A stretch of DNA of 64,000 bases from Epiperipatus broadwayi (lineage: Eukaryota > Onychophora > Udeonychophora > Euonychophora > Peripatidae), in the NCBI GenBank assembly GCA_028023455.1, contig JAQFVV010000030.1, positions 8,520,876 through 8,584,875 of the forward strand, read 5' to 3'. The notes beneath the pieces were generated by a model that was given only the letters and a program-made list of their open reading frames with translations, did not search any database and was not told where the DNA came from. This document shows, in pieces, positions 35,191 to 45,169 of this stretch. Every line of letters starts with the position of its first letter. The first letter of the stretch is position 1. Both the position numbers and the translations under genes were made by a program.

Positions 35191-37919
35191 TACAAAGTTA
35201 TTAGTGGGTTCATACGAATGTGAACAGGTGCAGCATATCTAATACATGTTCCATGTTGCAGCTCTAATACCAAAATAGCAATGAATCACAATTAATTACT
35301 GCCAACAAACCACATACTAAACTAATTATCAGATATTTTATTGCAAAGATTGATACTAACTATAATAGCAAATACTGAAAATCCAAATGGAAATAGACTG
35401 TTTATTTTTTAAATTAGACATAATATTTATTTTTAGCTATTTACTATTACTTCCAATTAAAAAAGTCCAATCATTTATTGGTGAAGTAATGAGGCAGTAT
35501 TCCATAAGTCAATTTATCCATTTTCCACTAACAGTTGACTAATAAATGAGATTTCTTGAAATAAAGAATTAATTAATCAAGGATGGTTTCTAGTTTATCT
35601 GTTGTTGTTAATCTTTTTCCTAGTATGATGTGAAGTCATTTTACCTAGCAAAGGCAAATTGCATAGACTAGTTTTTAATCTGTTTAAGTCATGAGTGCAA
35701 TAAAAATTTGTGTTTTGAATGTAAGTGGAATGAAGTTGGTCAGGTAAATCATCAGTTGCAAAAATTCTAAAATTATAATCAAAAGATGTATGCATTGCTT
35801 ATCATACAAACTTTACTTAAAGAATGATACAAATAAGATAAAACTCAGCAGACACATAGAATGGCATATGAATAACTTAAATGGATAAGAAAACAACAAT
35901 CATCATAGCATAAACCATATAGATACTTTTAATAATTAAAATTTTGGAACTGTCCTGCTGATATATTTCTTGATTCAATTATTTATGAATATCAGTCTTA
36001 TTACAAATATTTTAATACAAGTCATTGTTATGTTTTATCTTATTTTTTTGTGCTCAGTGAACAATCAATTACAAAAATCTCATGGAACCAAGGATTTAAA
36101 TTTTTTTTTTCTATACATGAATATGTTTAGATGCATTACTACAATTTTTTTTTTTTTAATTACTGATGTTTTAAGTATTTTTGATTATATTTATATATAC
36201 AGGCTGTATATGAAATAATAAACGAAGTTTATTATTTTACTAATGAAATTAATTTATTTATAAAAACAGTTTTCAAATAAGTATAGATTTAATACCATTA
36301 ATCCAGTTCCCTTAGTTTCTAATTAGCAATTTTGCTGGATTAAAAATAATTCAACTGTATACTTATTTACTATATCGTTTAAGCACTTATATGCTGTTGA
36401 CACATAAACAAATGTTGAATATAAATAAACTATTAATTTTAATGTATATTATACATATATGCATTTTTTTATTAAAATATATATATATGAATTAGTTTTT
36501 TCATCCTTTTATTTTATTCATTGAAATTTATTTTTCAAAACTGTTGCAAATTTCATGTTAGTTAATTTAGAAATTGACCAATTCTATTTTATACAAAAAT
36601 AAAACTAATTAAAACAAAATTACAGCAATTATTTATTTTTTGATGTATATTCAAGATTAAATAAAAAATATTTAAATAAATTCTAACACATATAATAATC
36701 AAGTGTGGCATTTATGAAAACCAACATTCTTATAATTGTGTCATATAGTAGAAATTACTGAAGAATCAGATTAACTATTTTATCTATACATTCTTTCTCC
36801 TACATGAAATATGAATGAAAAATATTTACTCAAGCAATAAATGTTTTTTATATTAAAAAAAGAAAAATCATATAATATTTTTTTATATATTTACAGAAAC
36901 TTTATTGCTTGAGATAAGATTCCATAAATATATTTTATTTAGAAAAATAATGAATTCATCTTGATGTCATTTATTTTAAATGTGCATATTTTGAAATTGT
37001 TTGTGTGTGTGTGTATGTATATTTGTAACAGGAATCACCTTCTAAACAAAGGATAAATAAATTAATATAAAATGCGTATGAATTAATTCAGTCTAGGCAA
37101 ATATAACTACCAATGGTCTGATGCATACATGGTGGAGTGAATATGCATTTTTATTAAACTAATCCAATAAGTCACGGATAATGATAAGACTGGACCTACA
37201 TTAAGTATAGGTCTTTATGCAGATCCAGCCATATTTTCAGATCATTATCCTCTCCACATTTATAATATTATTCTAAGGCAATGTAAAACAATTACTTATA
37301 ATATGAATGAAAAAATTTGTGAGCAACAAGATTATTAACTATAACAATTGTTTTAACACATTAAAATAAAAACAGTTTCACTGGTTTATATTTACTTTAA
37401 CATAATAAAATAGAGAACATACAAGACAGAAAATATTATTAATTATTATTATTCATGAAAAGTCAATATAAAAATCTTATCCAGTTTACTTTTTTTTTTT
37501 TATTTACTTTTGAGCTCAACTTTTTTTAAAAAATAAAACTTAATTTATCTCTGGTCATGAAATTTATAAATTATTTAACCTATGATTATTTTCTGTAAAT
37601 AAGTTTCTTTTTGATTATTGTGCTTTATAATTGAGGGAAGCAGATATGCCAAATGTATAAATCCTTCTCTTCTTGTGTAATTTGTTATTATAACATGTAA
37701 CTGGTAAATTCCTTTATAGTATTAAATAGCTGAGTTGTGTTATAGCATCCACAATAAGTTGCAATGTTGGCAGAGATGTGATATTCAGTGTTAAGGCATT
37801 ATTACCATTCCAGAGTAAGCTATATTTTTTGAAATATCAAAATCATTTTTCTGGCTTAGATTTTTATAAGCAGCACCAAGAACTTAACTGAAATCCCTCC
37901 AAATTTGAAAGCAGATGAT
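35191..37919. other. NOB1 intron, nothing recognised
   Basis: A+T-rich, with (TG)n of about five units near 37004 and TA runs near 36480. Frames at 35595-35795 (minus) and 35970-36218 (plus) are hydrophobic or low complexity and match nothing I know. Confidence 0.5.
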
Positions 37920-38636
37920 TGTAATGTTTTGTAAAATGGCAGACATGTTTGTGCACTCCAGAAAAAAACTAGTATTCGTAAGGCTGTTTTTAGATCGCGC
38001 TCTGATAGCTGAGGAATTTAATTAGTGCATTGACGTAATGGCGATCGACAATTCCTAGAAATATTTGCTAATTACAAATGTTTCTAGATAAGAGACGTTA
38101 CCTTATTGGGCAGTGCATTGATTGATCGTTGCAGTTGTCAGAGAGCGATAAGAAGACTGGGTAACATCTAGCAGTGTAACATAGAGAGCAATCAAGCAGT
38201 ATTGAATAAGCAGTATTTAAGTTGAGATATCTCGCGTCAATGCTGGCGGTTAATGATCAGCGCCCAGTGGAAATGTAGTTCTCGGGTGTAGCTGAAGGAG
38301 ACCGCAGCGGAGATATTGAGAGCATTCGTTGGAGAGCTTCGTTGCAGACCAATTCATTGGAGAGCTTCATTGCAGACCAATTTGTTTGGAGAGCTTCGTG
38401 GCAGACCAATTCGTTGGAGAGCATTCGTTGCAGACCAATTCAGCGGAGAGATTGCAGACCAATTCGTTGGAGAGCTTCATTGCAGACCAATTCGTTGGAG
38501 AGCATTCATTGCAGACCAATTCGTTGGAGAGCTTCGTTGCAGACCGATTCGTTGGAGAGCACTTGTTGGAAAAGAACAGCGTGGGAATTGTATAACATTA
38601 TTTGCTGACCGCACAGTATGACTTGCAGATATAACA
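37920..38636 (+). repeat. LTR, about 717 bases, with internal minisatellite
   Basis: Begins TGTAATG and ends ATATAACA, an imperfect TG..CA inverted end, and is followed after one base by TGGCACAGTCG, close to the TGGCGCAGTCG primer-binding site of several insect Ty3/gypsy elements. It is GC-richer than the intron. The internal region of the element is absent beyond the PBS, so this is a 5' LTR remnant or solo-LTR-like piece. A 28-base tandem repeat occupies its 3' half. Confidence 0.65.
38324..38570 (+). repeat. 28-base minisatellite inside the LTR
   Basis: About eight to nine units of TTCRTTGGAGAGCTTCRTTG + CAGACCAA, with small length changes (28-29 bases; one unit is shortened to 20). All three forward frames stay open through the array, which explains three overlapping frames at 38316-38621. 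These are not separate genes. Unit variants alternate GAGCTTC and GAGCATTC, so some higher-order copying has occurred. Confidence 0.9.
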
Positions 38637-38637
38637 T

Positions 38638-38655
38638 TGGCACAGTCGTAAGTGC
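38638..38655 (+). other. Primer-binding-site-like sequence after the LTR
   Basis: TGGCACAGTCGTAAGTGC lies one base after the LTR end. It fits the position and the start (TGG) of a retroelement PBS; the primer tRNA is uncertain because of one mismatch to the usual TGGCGCAGTCG. Confidence 0.5.
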
Positions 38656-39087
38656 GGATTTAACAACAATATTCTGTTGGATTTTTTTTTTTATTCATTG
38701 TCTGGCAAATCTTCAAGTTTCTATGACAACTTAATATTTTAAAAATAGTCAAATTTTATTTTCAATTATTATTTATAATAAACAAAGAAATAAACTTTTT
38801 TATTTCTTATAATTATTTTTTTACTAACTTGTCAATACATTAGTGATTTATTTTAAATACATAATTTGTACATTTTAAAATGTATAATAATTTTTGTATT
38901 CATTTTTTTAAAAACTACATATAAAGTCCATCATGAAGGTATAGGGAGTTGTTCCCCCTGTCTGTATATTATAACGGAAATCATTTAGTTGTAGGTGAAG
39001 ATGATAATGATGGTATGAGTAAAGAATGAATTAATATATATTATTTCTACAGTTCCTTTCACTAAGTCCTATATATGTATGTAAGAC
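38656..39087. other. NOB1 intron, no feature
   Basis: A+T-rich sequence; nothing recognised. Confidence 0.45.
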
Positions 39088-39206
39088 ATAATTAAATTTA
39101 TGAAGATAGGAAAAGCTCCAAATTATGATGGAATTATAATTGATATCTTAAAAGAAACTAATGAAGAAATAAAAACAATTTTAGCACAATTACATACTGT
39201 AATGGT
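39088..39206 (+). pseudogene. LINE RT fragment (GKAPGxDGI block)
   Basis: Reads IIKFMKIGKAPNYDGIIIDI and LKETNEEIKTILAQLHTV, which is the conserved ALKxLKxGKAPGxDGIPxEILK block at the start of the RT domain of RTE/jockey-type LINEs. It is cut off on the 3' side by the SINE at about 39207, so the SINE likely inserted into it. Confidence 0.7.
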
Positions 39207-39372
39207 ATGAAAAGTAGAGCTGCTTTAACCTAACCAGGAGATGCAGATAGAGGGGTTTCAAATCTCACCTACTCCTCCAGATTGCTGCTAAGTGTACTCG
39301 CCAAACCTCACTAGAATTTATTCTTCATGTAGGCCCGGTGGTCAGGGAGAGATGAGATCCCAAAGGGGAATT
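39207..39372 (+). repeat. tRNA-derived SINE, same family as 22060-22228
   Basis: GAGCTGCTTTAACCTAACC, box-B-like GGGTTTCAAATCTCACC, CTACTCCTCCAGATTGCTGC, CCAAACCTCACTAGAATTTA and the tail GCCCGGTGGTCAGGGAGAGA are in the same order as in the minus-strand copy at 22 kb. Box B here has one extra change (TTTCAAATC). Confidence 0.8.
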
Positions 39373-39478
39373 TTAACAAAGAAAAATCAGGTTTAAACTA
39401 TATAATGACACAGACAAGATATTGATGGGATTAGTGAATGAAAGTTATTCTTTAATTAAAAGAAATGACAATTTGAAG

Positions 39479-40951
39479 AATTAATTGACAAAAAAAATGT
39501 TGCAAGTTATTTTTTTGAAGCAGTAAACAGCGATCGAGAAATACATTTAGCAAGATCCAACTATAAAAACCATACTATGCCTAGCTAACAACTGGGTGCT
39601 TTACTTTAAAGGAGAGAGACAGAAAACATAACTCTAGGTGGAATTGCAAAAATGGATAATTTAAACTAGTTAAATAGATTAAGGCCATGTTCAAATATAG
39701 CCTGCATTTAAACGAAAAAATAAAGATAAATCCCTCCAGTGGACATTTTTCAGATTTACTCGGTAATATTTTGAGCATATGATAAGCTAAGGTTTTATCT
39801 ATAATGAAATTAAAAACTATCGTGGTCTTTGGTGATTCATTTATGTGAGTTTAGAAGCGAGTCTCGGAGCACAAAGGTTTTATCCATGACTAACTTGAGG
39901 TCTGGATAGCACTCCGGATCTAATACATAGAGAAATGGAGTTCGTTCGCTGCAGCATGATCTGAGCTCAGGACCGGAGTATAAGTGCTTATGTCCAGTAA
40001 TAATATTTGAAAAAAAGGGTTGAGATTCATTTTATCATCAATACCAATCTCGGAGCGGTGTTAGCCTATGAATCAAAGACGATATGTGCCGAGACACCCA
40101 CGAATCACCAAGTAGCATAATATAAGAGAAAATGTGGTCAAACGACCATTAAACTTTAAAAACCTCAAGTAAAATATATGTATGTGAAATAATTAATTGA
40201 CAAAAAAAATGTTGCAAGTTATTTTCTTGAAGCAGTAAACAGAGATCGAGAAATATATTTAGCAAGATCCAATTAATATGTACATAAACAAATTGGTTGG
40301 CAACTATAAAACCATACTATGCCTAGCTAACAACTGGGTGCTTTACTTTAAAGGAGAGAGACAGAAAACATAACTCTAGGTGGAATTACAAAAATGGATA
40401 ATTTAAACTAGTTAAATAAATTAAGACCATGTTCAAATATAGCCTGCATTTAAACGACAAAATGAAGATAAATCCCTCCAGTGGACATTTTTCAGATTTA
40501 CTCGGTAATATTTTGAGCATATGATAAGTTAAGGTTTTATCTATAATGAAATTAAAAACTATCGTGGTCCTTGATGATTCAATTATGTAAGTTTAGAAGC
40601 GAGTCTCAGAGCACAAAGGTTTTATCCATGACTAACTTGAGGTCTGAATAGCACTTCGGATCTAATACGTAGTTAGAGAAATGGAGCTTGTTCGCCTCAA
40701 CATGATCCGAGCTCAGGACCAGAGTATAAGTGCTTATGTCCAGTAGTAATATTTGAACAAAAGGCTTGAGATTCATTTTATCATCAATAGCAATCTCGGA
40801 GCGGTGTTAGCCTATGAATCAAAGACGACGGGAGCTATGGATATGTGCTGAGACACCCACGAATCATCGAGTAGCGCAATATAAGAGAAAAGCGGTCAAA
40901 CGACCATTAAACTTTAAAAACCTCAAGTAAATATATGTATATGAAATAATA
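39479..40951 (+). repeat. Tandem duplication, two copies of about 0.71-0.76 kb
   Basis: Copy 1 is 39479-40190 and copy 2 is 40191-40951; both start AATTAATTGACAAAAAAAAT. Copy 2 has about 30 extra bases near 40275-40305 and 11 extra near 40829. Identity is high. Each copy contains an inverted pair (39829-39838 with 40102-40111; 40571-40580 with 40861-40870) enclosing about 280 bases of GC-richer DNA, perhaps a MITE carried within the duplication. The first 90 bases of each unit may be LINE debris. No intact frame. Confidence 0.88.
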
Positions 40952-42229
40952 TGTCTTCAAAATTTTCTGAGACTGAAAAAATGTCCACTCTTAAAAATAA
41001 TTATTACTTCACAGCTTTTAAGTAACATTAAAATATAAAAAAAATATGTATATTAATTAATCACTGTTTAACTAGTTCACCTTACATTTTAGACAAATAG
41101 ATATATATTAGTAAAAACCCAGGCTGACTTAAAGAAAGTATAAAAAATATAAGGCAGGATTGGATCTTTTTAATAAAATGCATAAAAATGAACACTTTGA
41201 TAAATATACTCTAAAGTTATTTTCTTTTATATTTCTAAGTATAAATGAAAAGAAACATTGAATTATTTTTTTTAAAAAAAAAAAACAATTGCATGTTCTG
41301 CTTTTTTTTTTCTCTTTCTAATATATAAAAAAAATCCGTAAAACCAACATAGCAGGAGGGAATTGGAAGGAGAAGTTTTTTTTTTTTTAATCCAAATGAA
41401 GTTTTATAATAATCTGAAATCTCCCTGTATTCATTGTAGTGGGTTAAACAAGTAAGAATAAATGAAGTTAAATTATTTCTCCCTTCCAGTTCTTTCTATA
41501 TATATATATATATATTTATTCCAGGCTGTAAGAAAGAAATCACTTTTCTTTCTTTAAAAAAAAAATATAAGTAGTATACAATTCTAGTAATGTATATTGG
41601 CAATCTGTTAATTAAAAAAAAACGAAAGATTTACGTTTACATTAATGAGATTAAGAATCGCCATTATACTTGTCAACAAAAAAAATAGCAATGAAAATGT
41701 TAAAAAAATATTCAGGCTCCAGCTGACAGGAAAACGACCTAGAGATAGAGAGAAAAGTTTACTCAGCCATTTTACCTACAGCACCCATTTTAAGTTCTTT
41801 TTCTTCTTGTCTATAGAAGGCTGGTGGCTTACGAATTTATTCAGCAGGGAGCTAAGATATTTTCCTGGTTGCAGAGAGCTCTTTCCAAAAAGTTAACTGT
41901 ATTTCTTCTCCAATAAAAAAAAATCTTTATGGCTGCTTTTTGGTCCAAGCGATAGAGCTGATCCAGGTAAAAGAGAGAGAACAATAGACAAGCTCTCAAT
42001 TTATACCTAACTTGTTGGCCATCTTACATTCCAATGCCATTGTTCTGCTATCTTATTTTTAATTAAGAAAATTTTTTAAATTAATTATTCCTATCTAACT
42101 AATCTTTTTCTCTAATGAGTTCTGCAATTCTAGGAATTTTATCTTATCTAAAATAAAATCTTTTCACTTTATTTCATAAAATTTCTTGAATATATTTTAA
42201 AGTTTCTATTTAATTTAAATTTAGCCTAC
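40952..42229. other. NOB1 intron, simple repeats only
   Basis: (TA)n at about 41497-41515. An 83-codon frame at 41645-41896 shows no recognised domain. Moderately GC-richer piece at 41720-42050 without terminal repeats. Confidence 0.4.
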
Positions 42230-42308
42230 ATTTATTGTGGTTGGACTCAGGATCTTTAGTTAAACCACAGTGAATGGTGAAGCAAGCATATATATATATA
42301 TATTTAAT
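42230..42308 (-). repeat. Short hairpin repeat, second copy, with (TA)n
   Basis: Reverse complement carries CATTCACTGTGGTTTAACTA and GAGTCCAACCACAATAAATG, matching the repeat at 19680-19745. The adjacent (TA)n run lies on the same side in both copies, so the microsatellite is part of the repeat or arises from its insertion. Confidence 0.7.
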
Positions 42309-42329
42309 ATGTATATATGTGTAGCTTCA

Positions 42330-43560
42330 ATACCAAATGTTTAAATGATAAAAATGTACCAGATGATTGGAAAAATGCAATATAAATATTTTAAAAAGGT
42401 GATAAAAAAGATATTAGAAATTATAGACCTAAGTCTTTTATTAGTTCTACACAAAATTTTTACCAAGATAACTACAACTCATCTACAACAAACTATAGAT
42501 TTCAACCAATCCAAAAAATCAGCTGAATTTAAAAGTGGTTTTAGTACATTGGATCATATCCAAATATTGAGAAACGTTATAGAAAGATCCAATGAATATG
42601 TGTTGTCATTTTGCTTTGGATTTATAGATTATGAAAAGGCATTTTATTCTATAGGCATTTCTCACTCATTAAAGCATTGGATCGTCAAGATACAGATCCA
42701 GGATATTGTCATATTCCGAAGAATATTTATAAAAATTCAACAGCAACAGTTAGATTACATAATGATACTAGGGAGATTAAGATTGAGAAGGATGTAAGAC
42801 AGAGTAACTCCATATCCAAACTTTTTACAGTAGTACTGTAGAAGTATTTTGTGATTAAAATGGGAAGCTAAATGAATAAAAGTAAATGTAAGTCATCTAG
42901 ATTTTGCAGATGATGTAGTTGTTTTTGCAATAATGTTTTAGAGCTTCAGGAAATGTTGCAAAGGTTATCAGATGAAATTAAGAAAGTAGAACTAAAGTTA
43001 AACATTAAAAAGACTAATGTAATGTTCAGTGGATTTTCTCAAAAGATGAAAATAAAGATTGATAATGATGAATTAAGAGATAATAACTACAAATATTGTG
43101 CTCAGATTATTATAGATGGAAACATAATGAATGAAATTAATTATAATATTAAAAGGAAATATGTGTAAAAGGAAGATTTTTAATAAATGTATTTTACCAG
43201 TTCTTACTTATGGATCTGAGACTTGGACTTTTAACAGAAGAGCAGTACATAGGTTTCAGACTACTTGAAGTATGGAAGGATGTATGTTAGGAGTAACAAG
43301 AAGAGATCGGACATGAAATACATAGGTAAGAGAAAAAACAGGTGTTACTATCATCATCGAAAGAATTAAAGAGACTGAAATGGAGTTGAGATGGACAGTT
43401 GAAATCTTAAACTGGATTCCAAGAGATTTTAAAAAGACCTAAAAAAAGATCACATATGAGATAGATGAAATACAAAGTGTATGAGGATAATGTGGAGAAG
43501 AGATACTAGAGATCGGAGAAGATGGAAGAGACCTTCAACGTGCAGTGGATTGATAATATT
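42330..43560 (+). pseudogene. RTE-like LINE, RT domain and 3' end, decayed
   Basis: Ordered motifs: VPDDWKNA, GDKKDIRNYRPKSF, FNQSKKSAEFKSGFSTLDHI, FIDYEKAFYSIG, then (shifted) IYKNSTATVRLHND and VRQSNSISKLF, LDFADDVVVF at 42896-42925 with the FADD box, KLNIKKTNVMF at 42977-43030, and LPVLTYGSETWTFNRR at about 43195-43245. This is the order of palm and thumb motifs and the downstream YGSETW block in RTE/BovB- and jockey-type elements. Several frameshifts and stops break it. The 5' endonuclease is missing, as in most 5'-truncated LINEs. Same strand as NOB1, within the intron between 33890 and 44862. Confidence 0.88.
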
Positions 43561-44862
43561 TGTTTTTGTATTTAATATTTGTAATGATAAAATCAAAATA
43601 TGAGCATTTCATTTATGTGATTTATTCACAAGGTTCTATATTTTATGGTTTTAATATATTGTAAACTCATATGTTGGGCATTTTACCATAACTCCAATTA
43701 TCAAAAGTATATTCACTCCTATTTTTTTTTTTATTAATCATATATAAATTCACAACAAGCACTATTTTCCCCTGACTTATAGCCTAATACTGTACTCCAA
43801 TGAGAATAAACAACATAATATAAATATATTAAATTAAATATGAGGACTTAATTTGATACAAATAATGCATGAAAGAATTTTAATTATCAGAATTTTTATT
43901 TATAAATCTTACCCCTTTCATTATGGTTCATTATGAATATTTATTTTATTTTAAATAAATTGAATATTTGGTTTGAATTTAAACACAAAACTGAAATCAT
44001 TTACCTTTATGTATGAGAATAAATAAGATACATGCGCTAATGGTAAAGTAATAAAATCTGTATAAATAGTTCTATCAATTCTTCTGTATGCTTTCATATA
44101 CTATTATAAAGTAATAAAATAGATCTGCATATTATAAAACTTATACTATTTCTTGTCTGTATGCTGATATATATTAATTTCATGCATGTAATCTGATGGG
44201 ATATATACTAAGTAATAATACAACATTTATCCAATATTAATATAGTTTACTTAATGTAATTAGCGTTAAAAAAATGCTTCTATATAAATATAATATTGAT
44301 AAATATAATACTGGAAATTTTATCTGATTATTGAAAGCGTTCATTTTAAAGTCTGCCTTTTTGATTTATTTTGGATATATATGTCTCAAAGCATTGAAAT
44401 TTATAATTACAATTATAAAAAATAGATGTTTTTTTTTTTTCCAAAATGACTAAGTGATGATGTTGAGCAATATAGTGGAGGGTTTTTTGTCTAAATGATG
44501 TTGGGAAGTTATATTAAAATAGTGAAGCAGTAGCTACTTAATTACTTTTGCTAATATTTTGGCCGCTTATCCAATCATGACTTTTACTAGTCCATAGCTT
44601 GTCAATAAGCAAAATGTTTTTCAAATATTTATATTTTGCATATTGATTTTAATCTTCCTATTACATCTTGTTTTTTTACTAAGTTTGTTCCACATTTAAA
44701 TTTTCATGTTTTCTAGTTTTTATTTTTCTCTATTTGTTTCTAATTCCTGATCTTGCTAATTTTAATTCAACACTCATTTTATTATTTTATCTTCTCTCTT
44801 TTTTAAAATATGCTCACCTTTCAGGCATATTAGTAGAACATGATTTTTAAATATACTTTCAG
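43561..44862. other. NOB1 intron, no feature
   Basis: A+T-rich; ends in a T-rich stretch and CTTTCAG acceptor. Nothing else recognised. Confidence 0.5.
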
Positions 44863-44931
44863 GTAACAGTAAAATGTTCTCCAAGATTTATTGAAAAGCC
44901 TACTCCTACTGCTGGATTTTTTTTCCCTTCT
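44863..44931 (+). CDS. NOB1: NOB1 small linker exon
   Basis: 69 bases, 23 codons, phase 0 on both sides: VTVKCSPRFIEKPTPTAGFF + FPS. It lies where the human protein has KVKVSSSIQHPETPLHISGFHLPY, the poorly conserved link after the first PIN half; V-V-S/C-S and the Pro-Thr-Pro..GF pattern agree. The acceptor is ATACTTTCAG and the donor GTAAGT, both strong. Assignment depends on order, phase and this weak likeness, so I am less sure than for its neighbours. Confidence 0.75.
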
Positions 44932-45169
44932 GTAAGTTTCTGGACTTTACTTATAGTTATGATTATAATTTAATATATATATTGTGACTTTATTTGTTCA
45001 TGTAAAATTTGGGAATAGTACAATAACAGAAATCGGAGTATATTTATAAAACAAAACACAGTTTCAGAATTATTTAATTGTTTAGAAAGTATTGCAATTT
45101 GATTAATAATAATAATAACTAGTTACTTATAAATGAATATGGCCATTCTAATTCAAAACCGAGGGGAAA
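44932..45169. other. NOB1 intron, short A+T-rich spacer
   Basis: Nothing recognised. Confidence 0.4.

Noticed and set aside
38316-38621. Three overlapping frames of 88-101 codons rich in Arg/Trp or Glu/Ser repeats
   Set aside because: They are the three readings of a 28-base minisatellite without stops, inside an LTR; no gene structure.
39940-39990. GATCTGAGCTCAGGACCGG resembles the conserved mitochondrial 16S rRNA primer site, suggesting a nuclear mitochondrial insertion
   Set aside because: The likeness stops after about 20 bases and neither flank fits 16S rRNA; the same sequence is part of the tandem-duplicated repeat.
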